From Poa pratensis (lineage: Eukaryota > Streptophyta > Magnoliopsida > Poales > Poaceae): DNA of 64,000 nucleotides. A program made the translations under genes and the position numbers. The DNA lies in the NCBI GenBank assembly GCA_947311845.1, contig CAMZMU010000048.1, positions 28,358,406-28,422,405 on the forward strand. Reading direction: 5' to 3'. Below the pieces are notes generated by a model. The model ran no database searches, had not been told where the DNA came from, and saw only the letters and a list, made by a program, of their open reading frames with translations. Positions 1 to 10,981 of this stretch are shown here, in pieces; within the stretch, counting starts at the first letter, position 1; each line of letters opens with the position of its first letter.

Positions 1-1557
1 GAGTTGGGTCTAGCCTCCTACCACCTACCACAACAATATTACACATGTACTAGGGGCCCATGCAAGGTTAGGTGGGATTCCGATGCCCCGGAGGTCATTT
101 TTCTGCGAAACCCTAGCCCCGCTGGAAAAAGTCAAACTTGGCCATCTACCCCCCCTAGATTTCTCCGTACGAGGGTTGACCAATGGACTTTCTTGCTTGG
201 TTGTGTTAGGGTAGTACGTAGGAGCATGGAGAACCAATATCTTATTTGATTTGTCGCATGATTCCATCCGGTGAACCCGTAGCGGGGGTTTTCACCTCTA
301 AGTGCAGAACTTTACTAGGGAGCAAGCGGTGTCGGTGAAGCGGGTCACACACCGGAGTTGGGTCTTGCCTCCCACCACCTACCATAACAATATTACACAT
401 GTACTAGGGGCCCATGCAAGGTTAGGTGGGATTCCGACGCTCTGGAGGTCGTTTTCCTGCGAAACCCTAGCCCCGCTGGAAAAAGTCAAACTTGGCCGTC
501 TACCCCCCTAGCTTTCTCCGTACGAGGGTTGACCAATGGACTTTTTTGCTTGGTTGTGTTAGGGTAGTACGTAGAAGCATGGAGAACCAATATCTTTTGT
601 GATTCGTCGCATGATTCCATCCGGTGGACCCGTAGCGGGAGTTTTCACCTCTAAGTGGAGAACTTTACTAGGGAGCAAGCGGTGTCGGTGAAGCGGGTCA
701 TACACAAGAGTTGGGTCTTGCCTCCTACCACCTACCACAACAATATTACACATGTACTAGGGGCCCATGCAAGGTTAGGTGGGATTTCGATGCCCCGGAG
801 GTCATTTTTCTGCGAAACCCTAGCCCCGCTGGAAAAGGTCAAACTTGGCCATCTCCCCCCCCTAGATTTCTCCGTACGAGGGTTGACCAATGGACTTTCT
901 TGCTTGGTTGTGTTAGGGTAGTACGTAGGAGCATGGAGAACCAATATCTTATTTGATTTGTCGCATGATTCCATCCGGTGAACCCGTAGCGGGGGTTTTC
1001 ACCTCTAAGTGCAGAACTTTACTAGGGAGCAAGCGGTGTCGGTGAAGCGGGTCACACACCGGAGTTGGGTCTTGCCTCCCACCACCTACCACAACAATAT
1101 TACACATGTACTAGGGGCCCATGCAAGGTTAGGTGGGATTCCGACGCTCTGGAGGTCGTTTTCCTGCGAAACCCTAGCCCCGCTGGAAAAAGTCAAACTT
1201 GGCCGTCTACCCCCCTAGCTTTCTCCGTACGAGGGTTGACCAATGGACTTTCTTGCTTGGTTGTGCTAGGGTGGTACGTAGGAGCATGGAGAACCAATAT
1301 CTAATGTGATTCGTCGCATGATTTCATCCGGTGGACCCGTAGCGGGAGTTTTCACCTCTAAGTGGAGAACTTTACTAGGGAGCAAGCGGTGTCGGTGAAG
1401 CGGGTCATACACAAGAGTTGGGTCTTGCCTCCCACCACCTACCACAACAATATTACACATGTACTAGGGCCCATGCAAGGTTAGGTGGGATTCCGACGCT
1501 CTGGAGGTCGTTTTCCTGCGAAACCCTAGTCCCGCTGGAAAAAGTCAAACTTGGCCG
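1..1557. repeat. ~354 bp tandem array (4.4 copies) with 707 bp dimer pattern
   Basis: Copies start at about 1, 355, 708, 1062 and 1415, each opening with GAGTTGGGTCT, giving alternating periods of 354 and 353 bp. Copies 1 and 3 share variants such as GATGCCCCGGAGGTCA, while copies 2, 4 and 5 share GACGCTCTGGAGGTCG, so the array is built of A/B dimers of about 707 bp. The fifth copy breaks off at about 1557. Short ORFs across it repeat in every copy and are not genes. It lies inside the CACTA element whose end is at 2117 and probably is its internal tandem block. Confidence 0.93.
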
Positions 1558-1710
1558 GCGTCGAGAGGGGGTGGATAAATTTACCGCATGCATGCGAAGA
1601 GGGTCACACCCAGGAGTTAGACATGGCATTAATGGACCTTCTATTAAAATTAGTAGGTTAGGCCATAAAATTAAATGTAAGTCGGTAGGGGGGAAGAAAA
1701 TCGGAAAATA

Positions 1711-2098
1711 TCTACGCCGACGGTAATAACCGTCGGCGTACCTTGGGTCAGCAGCGCCGACGGTAAAACCGTCGGCATTGGTTCAGGGAGTTATGCCGAC
1801 GGGCTTCCGTGTTCGGCCGTCGGCATTGCGCTGACGCCGTCGACGCTCCGTTCCAGCGGGGGCGTAAGTGCCACGTGGGGGGGGGGATACACCGACGGCA
1901 ATTTAACGCCGACGGTGGCCGTCGGCGTAGCTATACTTACGCCGACGGTCTTTCTGCGCCGACGGTGGCCGTCGGCATAGATCCTGTGAAGCCGACGGTG
2001 TTCTGAAGCCGACGGTATTTATCTGGCCGTCGGCGTTGCGTCGTTGTGCCGACGGCCCCGACATTTGGCCGTCGGCGTTGCTTCCGGCCGTCGGCACA
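1711..2098. repeat. CACTA subterminal repeats (GCCGACGG / CCGTCGGC)
   Basis: More than a dozen copies of an 8-10 bp motif occur in both orientations, often as close inverted pairs such as CGCCGACGGTAATAACCGTC at about 1712. In CACTA elements such subterminal motifs are transposase-binding sites. The clustering next to the TIR and the abrupt stop at 1710 support this reading. The pairs could also fold into hairpins in RNA. Confidence 0.85.
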
Positions 2099-2117
2099 CG
2101 CGCTGTTTCCTGTAGTG

Positions 2118-2435
2118 ACTGGGGCGAATCCTTGATGAGACGCCCTCGAACACGCCCTCTGCGGTTACCACCCCGTCCATGAGGATGCGCAGTGCCTCAC
2201 ACCGGCAGTACGCAGGGATGGCCTCCAACTGCTGGCAACACCGCCTCTTCATGTCCCAGGTATAGAGTCGGGGCCCTACACCACATATCTGGCTAACCAC
2301 GTAGGTGCGGCAGGCTTGGAGGGGGTTGTGTGGGATCGCCCACCCTGGGACGCACTGATCCCCGACGCTGGCGGAGGCGGCAGCCAGGACGGAGAGCAGG
2401 ACGGCGACCGAGAGGATGAGCTGGTTAGACGCCAT
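2118..2435 (-). pseudogene. CMe-type trypsin/alpha-amylase inhibitor, cut by CACTA insertion
   Basis: From the ATG at 2435 the frame gives a signal peptide (MASNQLILSVAVLLSVLAAA) followed by a cereal trypsin/alpha-amylase inhibitor domain close to barley trypsin inhibitor CMe: conserved PHNPLQACRTYVVSQIC, the GPRL loop that holds the P1 arginine of the reactive site in CMe, MKRRCC, IPAYCRCEAL and GVVT. Seven cysteines of the cysteine-rich fold are present. After about 106 codons the frame runs straight into the CACTA TIR at 2117, so roughly the last third (about 40 residues with the remaining cysteines) is missing from the window and would lie beyond the element. A TATA box sits upstream at 2499-2506. 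The function in intact relatives is a secreted seed inhibitor of insect and mammalian trypsin. As it stands the protein would be truncated and fused to transposon-encoded residues. Confidence 0.9.
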
Positions 2436-2498
2436 TCTGAATCGTTTCTTTCTTTCAAATAGGATGGGATGGTGGAGTTAGTATAGATGTGTGGCATG

Positions 2499-2506
2499 TA
2501 TATATA
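2499..2506 (-). promoter_or_regulatory. TATA box of the inhibitor gene
   Basis: TATATATA lies 64-71 bases upstream of the inhibitor ATG on the minus strand, which leaves a 5' leader of about 35 bases if transcription starts ~30 bases downstream. The spacing is normal for short-leader cereal seed-protein genes. Confidence 0.6.
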
Positions 2507-2519
2507 CTCACAGAGAAAA

Positions 2520-3125
2520 TGAACAGCGGCAAGCTGCTGGCATAGCAAGGGCTAATGTGCCTTTTGCTCTCGATGGAGTCCCGCTAAATGCAAGTTTTGG
2601 TGCGATGTTTGATGACAGGCTGGTCAATTAACCTTTTGTGGCAACGGAATAAGGAGCTTTGTGGTAACAGAATTTGGAGAAGAATATAAGTTGGGGTTTG
2701 CGTGGAAGATCCACATATGCTGCCGCTGCGAGCCTAACTTCCTCAGCATGCATGTCACGATCAGTTGTCTTATATCATACCTGGTGAATAGCTGTATCCC
2801 TGGTTTATGTGGCATTCTTGTCTTCTACGTACTACGTTTAATATTTCTTATGTGATCTCACACTTCAAGTGAACTTACATTTTGGTTTATGTCTGTAGAC
2901 CAGGCTTGTTAAACTAACCAAATACCTTTTTATTTGCGGTCAGCAGACATGTGAGCAGCTGAGAATAATTTACACACTTGGATTAGCTAACGCATACAAA
3001 AACCGGTATAGGTATATTATTATTGTGTGTTGGTCTCTATGATAGAGACCGCGGAGGAAGATCCTGAAGACTACCGGGATATCTTTCTTATGTGGGCTGT
3101 AGGAGATACTTTGAAGCTTTTTTTT
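2520..3125. other. Intergenic, no gene recognised
   Basis: AT-rich sequence upstream of the inhibitor gene. Only short ORFs with no recognisable family are present. A small inverted repeat (GGTCTCTATGATAGAGACC at about 3032) is the only local structure noted. Confidence 0.6.
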
Positions 3126-4170
3126 TTATAAAGCCTAAACATGATTTTGATTCATCTCCTCTCTCTCGAAAACATCGCGGCTCCTCCCAACCCCTCGCTC
3201 CTCCCAACCTAACCCTAGCCGCCGCCGACCACCGCCGTTGCCCCTCCCTCCCCAGTCCCCTCTCTCCCTCCTCCTCCCCTCCGGGGTCGCCCCCCGCCCG
3301 GGCGACCGAGACCAGCCCAGTCCGCCGCCTCCTCCCTCCCCCTTACCTCCTTCCTCCCCCGGCCGCTGCCGGCGTGCGCCGCCGGGCTTCTCCCGTGCGG
3401 TGCCGGCGGCGGCCGGCCGTTCTCTTCCCGACGCGGGGACCCCGGCGTGGTGGCGGCTCTCCTTGGCGGCGGTGCTCTTAGGGCGGGCGGCGGTTCGGCT
3501 CCAGGCCGAGTGGCGGCGCGGCGGCATTCTCGTGGTGCTGTGGGGCGCACAGCACGGCGGGGCGGCGGGTCTCTGCAGGGTGGCGCCAGATCTGCCCTCG
3601 GCCCAGATCTGGGCCCTACGGGCCCCATCTGGGTTGGGTGGGCGGGCCTGCCTGTGCTGGACCTGATCTGCAGATGGCGGCGGTGGTGTTCGTGCAGGGG
3701 TGCAAGCAGCGACGGCAGCTGCCCTTGTTGCAGCGTGGTGGCCAGCTTTACGGGCCCGATTCGGGCCCGGCCGGACCTTCTTGGGACTGGCAGTGTGGCC
3801 GGACCCGATTGGGACTGGTGTGCTGTGCGACTACGTCCGGTCGACTACCGCCTCAGGCGGAGGCGGTGGAGGCAGTTCCCTCCCGCGCGGCTGTGGTACT
3901 GCTGACCCGAGTCGAGCTACCCCTTGCTTCTATCTTGCAGACCTTGTGCCGATTGCTTCGGTGAGACGACGATGGCGGCTTCGTAACCGTGGTGGCGCTA
4001 GTTGGCGGGCGGCGAGTCTGAGATGACGAGGCTTTGGCCTTGCGGGGCTCGTATGCTATGGATCGCCCGGGTCGTGGATAGGTTTTCGGGAGAAATCCTT
4101 GTCGGTTCGTCCGACACCGATGCGGTGTCGCCGTTGGGTGACATCGTTCCTTCTTGAAGGGCGTCGTGGC

Positions 4171-4677
4171 TGTTGTAAACAGATAGCAAAGAAACGACGA
4201 AGAGCGGAACGATCAAACCAAAGGGGACACGAGATTTAACGTGGAAAACCTCTCCAAACAAAGGAGAGGAAAAAACCACGGGCGCCAGCCAGCAATACTT
4301 CACTATATCGGGTGAGGTTACAAACGCCGTGGGTTTACAATGTGTGGCTTACCCCAAAACGGCGGCTTACAAGAGGAATAAATAGAAACATCAAACCCTA
4401 GGTCGGCTGCAGTCCAACCCGGAATCCCCGGAAACAATCCCACCTCGGCGGTAGTACCGCTTAACCCAGCGGTACTACCGCTGGGGTGGGCTGGTTCGTC
4501 TCTTCCCACCTCAGCGGTACCGGCGGCGGTACCGCCAGCGGTACCAGTCGGTACCGGACAACGCGTCAGACGGCCATTCTGGCGGTAGCGGAGGCGGTAG
4601 CGGTGGCGGCAGCTCCAGCGGTAGTACCGCTTAACCCAGCGGTACTACCGCTGGAATTTGGAACACCAAAAACAACA
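4171..4677 (-). repeat. 3' LTR of the Copia element (507 bp)
   Basis: Runs from TGTTGTAAAC to CAACA and matches the LTR at 8873-9382 almost base for base. It carries two copies of an inverted motif (GGCGGTAGTACCGC with GCGGTACTACCGC, at about 4448-4484 and 4617-4653) and a run of GCGGTACC repeats between them; these could form strong hairpins in the LTR transcript. Confidence 0.95.
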
Positions 4678-4690
4678 CTCCACCTTGAGA
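4678..4690 (-). other. Polypurine tract of the Copia element
   Basis: On the minus strand TCTCAAGGTGGAG directly precedes the 3' LTR, the expected position and composition of the plus-strand primer for reverse transcription. Confidence 0.75.
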
Positions 4691-4773
4691 CAAATTCCAT
4701 CTTGTAGCATGAAAGAGAACTTCACCCTGAAACAACAAAGAAAAACACCTTCGGCGCCAAATAGCCTCTTGGG

Positions 4774-7700
4774 CTAGACAGTGATACCAACTAAGCCCGA
4801 GCAAAGCTCGAACTTAGTAACAGGAACTGGCTTTGTCATCATATCAGCAGGATTATCATGAGTACTTATCTTGCATACCTTCAGTTTACCTTTTGCAACA
4901 ACATCACGCACATAATGGTATTTGACGTCAATGTGCTTTGTTCTCTCATGGAACATCTGATCCTTGGTAAGGTAAATAGCACTCTGACTATCACAAAACA
5001 GGTTAATGCAAGTATCATCTCCACAAAGCTCAGCAAACAAACCTTTCAGCCAAACCGATTCTTTACATGCTTCAGCAATAGCCATGTACTCTGCTTCAGT
5101 GGTAGACTGGGCAACAACGATTGCAACGTTGCCCTCCAACTCACGGCACAACCACCAAGCGTGAACACATAACCTGTGAGGGATCTCCTCTTATCCAAAT
5201 CGGCAGCAAAATCTGAATCCACATAGCCTACGAGTCCCTCATCAGTCTTGCCGAACTTGAGGCAAGCATTGGATGTGCCACGAAGGTACCTGAAAATCCA
5301 CTGAACAGCCTTCCAATGTTCTTTACCAGGATTAGCCATATATCTACTAACCAAACTCATAGCATATGATAAATCTGGACGTGAGCAAACCATGGCATAC
5401 ATTAAAGAACCAACAGCACTAGAATATGGAACTCTAGACATGTACTCAAAATCCTCATCCGTACTAGGACATTGTTCAGCTGACAATTTAAAGTGAGGAG
5501 CAATAGGAGTACTAACAGACTTTGCATCATGCATGTTAAAACGATGAAGAACTTTCTTAATGTAATTTTGCTGACTAAGAAACAACAAACCAGAATTTCT
5601 GTCACGGGTAATCTCCATACCTAGAATTTTCTTAGCAGCACCAAGATCCTTCATCTCAAACTCGCTACTCAACTGTGACTTGAGAGCAGCGATATCTTTC
5701 TTGCTCTTGGCAGCAATCAACATATCATCAACATATAATAACAGGTATATAGGTGATCCATTAACAAACTTAATGTACACACAGCTATCAAATTCAGACC
5801 TCTTAAAGCCATGTGACAACATAAAAGAATCAAACCTTTTATACCACTGACGAGGAGATTGTTTCAAACCGTATAAGGACCTTTTCAACTTACACACAAG
5901 ATCCTCCTTACCCGGCACTATGAACCCTTCTGGCTGGTCCATGTATATCTCCTCCTCCAACTCTCCATGCAGAAACGCAGTCTTTACATCTAACTGCTCA
6001 AGCTCAAGATCACGCATAGCAACAATACCAAAGAATGTACGAATTGAACTATGCTTAACAACTGGAGAGAAAACATCATTATAATCACACCTGGAATTTG
6101 ACTGAAGCCTTTTGCAACTAACCTTGCCTTAAACCTCGGAGGCTCGCTAGGAGATAAACCCTCCTTTCTCTTGAAGATCCACTTACAGCGGACTGCCTTC
6201 TTTTTCTTAGGCAAGCGCACAACTTCCCATGTGCCATTCTTATCGAGTGACTGCATTTCTTCTTGCATAGCAGCAAGCCACTTCTCGCGGTCACCGGAAC
6301 CAATAGCTTCAGTATAGGTGGACGGCTCATGTCCGTGCTCCACCTGTTCTGCACAACTCAGAGCATAATCAACAATGTTACACTCTTCAATTAAACGTGG
6401 TCGAGGACCACAATTCCTCCTGTTCCTACGAGCAGCAATAGACTGTTGTGGCTGCAAAACAGGGGGTGAGTTCTGAACATTATCATTATCAGAATCAGAA
6501 GAAACAGAATCATCAGAACCAGCAGAATCAGGATCAGAATCATCTGAAGTAGCAGCACCATCATTGTCAACAGTGACATTTTCCTTTTCAACAGAGTGCT
6601 CCACCTCGACACGAACCTGCTCCTCAGAAAAATCTGGCAAAACATCTGAGGACAACTTATCAAAGTACATAACAGATTCATTGAAAACAACACTCCTGCT
6701 CATAAATGCCTTGCTAGTTTCGGGATTCCATAACTTGTATCCTTTTACACCCGAACCATAACCAATGAACACACACTTAATAGCTCTCGGCTCTAACTTT
6801 CCATTATCAACATGAGCATAAGCAGTGCAGCCGAAAACTTTAAGTTGTGAATAATCAGCAGGAGAATCTGACCATACCTCAATGGGAGTTTTCTTGTCGA
6901 GGGGAATAGATGGTGACCTGTTTATCAAGTAGCAGGCGGTGGCAGCCGCCTCAGCCCAAAAACGCTTACTCATGCGAGCGTTGGAGATCATGCAGCGAGC
7001 CTTGGAGATGATGGTCCTGTTCATCCGCTCCGCTACACCATTCTGCTGAGGCGTGTACGGGATGGTGAGGTGCCTGACAATGCCTTCTTTCCTGCAATAA
7101 TCATTAAAGGCATTCGAACAAAATTCGCCACCATTGTCAGTACGAAGTAATTTCACCTTCCTTTCTGTTTGCCTTTCAATCATAGCTTTCCACTCTTTAA
7201 AAGCAGCAAACGCATCATCCTTATTTTTCATGAAATAAGGCCAAACTCTTCTAGAGTAATCATCAATAATGGTAAGCATATAACGAGCACCACCATAAGA
7301 GGGCTTACGAGATGGCCCCCAAACATCAGCATGTACATAATCAAGTGTACCTTTGGTGGTGTGAACAGAAGCATTAAACTTAACTCTTGTGTGCTTACCG
7401 AAAATGCAGTGTTCACAGAACTGCATCTTACCCAAACTGCATCCTTGCAGCAAGTCTCTCTTGATCAATTCTGCCATACCAAGTTCACTCATATGTCCAA
7501 GACGCTTATGCCAAAGGTTAGTTTTACTAGCGTCATCATGAGAAACAGCAGCAACAGTACCAGATAACGTGCTACCTCTAAGAACATATAACTTAGCAGA
7601 ATTCATATCACCAACCATAACTATGAGAGAACCTTTTGATACCTTTAGGAGTTTATTTCCTCCTTTGTACTTGTACCCGTCACAGTCAAGGGTACTGAGC

Positions 7701-7990
7701 GAGATCAAATTTCTTGCCATGGTTGGTATGTGTTTCACTCCCGTCAGCGTGCGTGTCATACCGTCATGTGTCTTGACCTGAACGGAACCAACGCCAACAA
7801 TGTTGCATTGCTGGTCGTTCCCCACACGCACGAAATCTCCAGTCTGCACTAACTCATAAGAACTGAACCAATCTTTGTTACAGCAAATATGAAAAGAACA
7901 TGCAGTATCTAGAATCCATTCATCCTGACGAGAAACACATGCAGCTAAAACAGCTAGGCATTCGCCATCAGAACTACCATCAACAACAGA
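4774..7990 (-). pseudogene. Copia pol (protease, integrase, RT, RNase H) with frameshifts
   Basis: Read from about 7940 downwards: a protease motif with DTACSFH in place of the usual D-S/T-G, GAG-pre-integrase with LWHKRLGH, integrase core with TDNGGEF and PQQNGVAERMNRT, then RT starting at KWIFKRKEG and, after a frameshift near 6095, continuing with LDVKTAFLHGELEEEIYMDQ, the catalytic YVDDM and the RNase H motifs. A further frameshift near 5110 separates the last part ([25 protein letters not shown]) which ends at 4774. The order fixes this as Ty1/copia. The element is not expected to make a full polyprotein in the form seen here. Confidence 0.92.
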
Positions 7991-8039
7991 GCCTCACCGG
8001 TATCTTTACCTTCATTATTTTTCGGTTGGTAAGTACCTT

Positions 8040-8823
8040 TTCTTTTCTCCTTGTTCTGCAACTTCCAACAATCATCAATGACATGATTAGATTTCTTACA
8101 ATACCTGCAGAACTTGTCACGGCCTTTAGACTTTGAGCGACTTCTGTCACCCTTGCTCTTGTCTCTGTTGGTTGTGGTAGTGGTTATCTCGCTGCTCAGG
8201 CCTCCCTCGGACCTGCAAAGCATCGCCCTTGGAGGACGACGACTCCTCTTTCTGTACCATACCTTTCATCTTTTCCCTGGCAAGCAGGGCCTCATATACT
8301 TCCGCGGTGGTTAGTTCATCACGGCTTAACAGTATGGTATCACGAAAATTTGCAAAGGAATTTGGCAGCGAGCATAGAAGTAAAAGTGCTAGATCTTCAT
8401 CATCGTACTTTACCTCCATCGACACTAGGTCAGAAACGATCTCCTTAAAGATCGATAAGTGATTCATTACCGAACCACCTTCTTGCAACTTGTGCGTGAA
8501 CAACTTCATCTTCACATGCATCTTGCTGGTGAGATCTTTGGACATGCAGATCGACTCCAGCTTAGCCCACAGTGCCGCTGCGGTTTTCTCCTGGAGTACT
8601 TCTTGCAGAATATCATTAGATAGATGAAGTTGAATAAGCGATAAAGCCTTACGGTCTTTCCGCTTCTCATCGGCGGTCCATGCCGCCGCATCCTTGTCGC
8701 CGAATTTCTCCAGCGCCTCGTCAAGATCATTGGACTGTGCGAGGATCGCACGCATCTTGACCTGCCACAGCGAAATCTCGTCTTGTAGTCCAGCGCCGGT
8801 AGATCGAACTTCATCGATGCCAT
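8040..8823 (-). pseudogene. Copia gag with zinc knuckle, frameshifted
   Basis: The likely start is the ATG at 8823 (MASMKFDLPALDYKTRF), 33 bases inside the primer site. A 1-base loss near 8772-8776 moves the frame to the one that carries the UBN2-type gag region (SLWQVKMRAIL onward to the LLAREKMKGM part). A second shift around 8150-8200 leads to the CCHC zinc knuckle CRYCKKSNHVIDDCWKL at about 8060-8115. Gag normally packages element RNA in virus-like particles. The long ORF that starts inside the LTR at 9004 is an artefact of the open frame through the LTR. Confidence 0.88.
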
Positions 8824-8856
8824 CCAAAACCCTAATCTGAAAACAGATCTGAAACA

Positions 8857-8872
8857 GGGCTCTGATACCACT
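8857..8872 (-). other. Primer binding site (tRNA-Met type) of the Copia element
   Basis: On the minus strand TGGTATCAGAGCCC follows the 5' LTR after two bases and matches the 3' end of initiator tRNA-Met, the usual primer for Copia reverse transcription. Confidence 0.92.
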
Positions 8873-9382
8873 TGTTGTAAACGATAGCAAAGAAACGACG
8901 AAGAGCGGAACGATCAAACCAAAGGGGACACGAGATTTAACGTGGAAAACCTCTCCAAACAAAGGAGAGGAAAAAACCACGGGCGCCAGCCAGCAATACT
9001 TCACTATATCGGGTGAGGTTACAAACGCCGTGGGTTTACAATGTGTGGCTTACCCCAAAACGGCGGCTTACAAGAGGAATAAATAGAAACATCAAACCCT
9101 AGGTCGGCTGCAGTCCAACCCGGAATCCCCGGAAACAATCCCACCTCGGCGGTAGTACCGCTTAACCCAGCGGTACTACCGCTGGGGTGGGCTGGTTCGT
9201 CTCTTCCCACCTCAGCGGTACCGGCGGCGGTACCGCCAGCGGTACCAGTCGGTACCGGACTAACGCGTCAGACGGCCATTCTGGCAGTAGCGGAGGCGGT
9301 AGCGGTGGCGGCAGCTCCCTAGCGGTAGTACCGCTTAACCCAGCGGTACTACCGCTGGAATTTGGAACACCCAAAAACAACA
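8873..9382 (-). repeat. 5' LTR of the Copia element (510 bp)
   Basis: Second copy of the LTR; differences from the 3' LTR are small, for example CGATAGC against CAGATAGC near the edge, GGACTAACGCG against GGACAACGCG, CTCCCTAGCGG against CTCCAGCGG and ACACCCAAAAA against ACACCAAAAA. Confidence 0.95.
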
Positions 9383-9722
9383 GTGGCTACCTTCCATCCA
9401 CTTCTCTCGGTGTGCCGGGGGAAACCCTAGGACCGACGTGCCGGTCCGGGTAGCAGCGATTGCTTTCCTTCTTGAAGGTGCTACTTGGCACTCGATGATT
9501 CGGCGCTGCGAGCGTGGTGGTAATTTTCCGGAGAGGCGCAACGGGTGCGGGTCAACTTAGTTTAGTCTTTCCACCGATGTCTCCTTTTCTTTCTTTCTTG
9601 GGCAGTGTTTGCTGTTGGCCCCAGCAGGTGTGGTGTTGCGTTTGTATGCGGCTTTGTATGGTGGTTGTTGCTTTATTTATAAAGCGGGGCGAAAGCCTGT
9701 TTCGTGATAAAACTTAAACATG

Positions 9723-10424
9723 TGCAAGAACCCATAAGCTATTAGGGTCATTTGAGACTTTAAATGTGAGGAAAGAGAGATGTTAAAATTTTCATCTAAA
9801 ATGCACCAAGTGAAGTGGCAGAATTTCCACATTAACCTCTATTGGATAAGAGAAAGAAAATCAAGAGAAGGAAATGAGAAAAAGTTGAAGAAATAACCTT
9901 ACCATCTCGCATAGGTAGTTTTTTCCCAAGGGTTGTGGAGTTCAAATCCACCACCTTATCTCTTCCAAGTTGCGATTCCACTATCTTTGGTGAATTTGTT
10001 CTAATCCCCAATTCATGTGGCTCATATATTTGCGTTGTCGTAAAATATAGGGAAGGTCCAAAAATCCCCGATAAAGACGTTGTATAAAATTACATTGAAG
10101 AAATATTTCAAGGTCCGAAAAAATATGTGAGCCTTCATCTTGTTTGACACCAAGCTCCCTCCATCTCCCTTAGGTCATCAACTCCGATAAGGTTTTTGGT
10201 GTGGTTCCATATGTTTCGATGATCGCTAAAGCCGACGAGCACACATAACCGGCGAGTCACATTCTACATCCCCTGGCCTCTAAGCTCGAGAGAAAGCAGA
10301 GGCCTGCAGCTTTGGAGTAACCCCGACTTAACCTAGCTTACGGCGGGACCTCGTCCTTCGCCGCTATATGTTCGTACTAGTCAGAACTGGAATAGTGGTA
10401 GGATCGGAAAGTCAAAACGGAGGC
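9723..10424. other. Intergenic, nothing recognised
   Basis: AT-rich sequence after the LINE-like 3' end. No protein family, RNA gene or repeat boundary could be supported. Confidence 0.5.
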
Positions 10425-10979
10425 TGAGCTACATCTAGCTCTTTATTTTTCAAAAATTAAAAAACCACACTTTGAAGTTTCAAAAAAACTGAAAAAGTCA
10501 TGTATGTGGATAATAGTGCATCACACTAACGTGCAAAATATCAACTCAAATTATTTCCTATTTTGATCTACACAGCCCAGAATACTGACAGATTTATAGA
10601 GTTGAATTTTTGCAATGTACGCTACTTTCAAATTCAGATTTTGTTATTTTTACACAGCCCAGAATACCAACATATTATAGTTAAGATTTTACACGTCGGT
10701 AGAATACAACATCATCTACATCCAGAATTTCTTTAGATTTTTTTAAAACCCTAAAATATGGTTTTCAAATTTGTCAAAATAAAAAGCTACTCCCTCCGTT
10801 TTTAAATATAAAATGTTTTAACATTTGTCCACATTCACATGTATACAAATGTATCTAGACATGTTTCAGTGTTTATGTTCACTCATTTTAGTATATATTT
10901 AGAATTCTAGATAATATAAGTGGAACAACTAAAACATCTTACATTTAAAAAAATGGAGGGAGTAGGTGTAGGTGTAGCT
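10425..10979. mobile_element. MITE-like foldback element hosting a Stowaway
   Basis: The left end GAGCTACATCTAGCTCTTTA and the right end (reverse complement AAGCTACACCTACACCTAGCTTTTTATTTTG once the nested Stowaway is removed, given here only in part as AGCTACACCTA) form a terminal inverted repeat continuing into AT-rich TTTTCAAAA sequence on both sides. This fold-back form is common in Triticeae. A target duplication cannot be defined because a Harbinger element abuts the right edge. Class assignment is therefore open. Confidence 0.55.
10790..10962. mobile_element. Stowaway-type MITE (173 bp)
   Basis: Begins CTCCCTCCGT and ends with the complementary GGAGGGAG, flanked on both sides by TA (10788-10789 and 10963-10964), the hallmark of Tc1/mariner-derived Stowaway elements. 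It is nested in the right terminal repeat of the larger fold-back element. Confidence 0.88.
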
Positions 10980-10981
10980 TA

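Larger units (their letters stand above)
1..2117 (-). mobile_element. CACTA (En/Spm) DNA transposon, one end; other end outside window
   Basis: Read on the minus strand, the element begins at 2117 with CACTACAGGAAACAGCG, the diagnostic CACTA terminal inverted repeat. Behind it come many short subterminal repeats of the GCCGACGG/CCGTCGGC type (to about 1711) and then the 354 bp tandem array. The flanking trinucleotide ACT (2118-2120) is the expected 3-bp target duplication, but the partner copy is off the left edge. No transposase is visible, so this part is either the non-coding end of a large element or a non-autonomous derivative. Confidence 0.9.
4171..9382 (-). mobile_element. Copia LTR retrotransposon, complete structure, decayed frames
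   Basis: Two near-identical LTRs (4171-4677 and 8873-9382, both TGTTG...CAACA) bound 4.2 kb of internal sequence. The insertion is flanked by an exact 5-bp target duplication, GTGGC at 4166-4170 and 9383-9387. On the minus strand the order is 5' LTR, tRNA-Met primer site, gag, protease, integrase, RT, RNase H, polypurine tract, 3' LTR; integrase before RT defines Copia. LTRs differ at only a handful of positions (mostly 1-bp indels), so insertion was recent, yet several frameshifts break the polyprotein. It sits in the middle of a LINE-like element. Confidence 0.95.
3126..9722 (+). mobile_element. Non-autonomous LINE-like (non-LTR) element, split by the Copia insertion
   Basis: The left part (about 3141-4170) is a very GC-rich, CT/CCG-rich leader of the type seen at the 5' end of Triticeae non-LTR elements, starting near CTCCTCTCTCTCG. 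The right part (9388 to about 9712) ends with TTTATAAAGCGGGGCGAAAG plus a short A-rich tail, which I recognise as a common Triticeae LINE-like 3' end. Removing the Copia element and one GTGGC copy rejoins the two halves. An imperfect flanking repeat (ATAAAGCCTAAACATG at 3128-3143 against ATAAAACTTAAACATG at 9707-9722) may be the target duplication. No reverse transcriptase is present in the roughly 1.4 kb of element sequence, so it must have depended on another LINE. Long GC-rich ORFs here are low-complexity artefacts. Confidence 0.5.

Noticed and set aside
1690..2100. Regular GCCGACGG spacing considered as a CRISPR-like array
   Set aside because: Repeats are 8-10 bp, occur in both orientations and lie at a CACTA end; this is a eukaryotic genome.
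3092..4026. Several long GC-rich ORFs on both strands
   Set aside because: Low-complexity Pro/Arg/Ala/Ser translations in all frames with no domain; they follow from the GC-rich leader of a LINE-like element.
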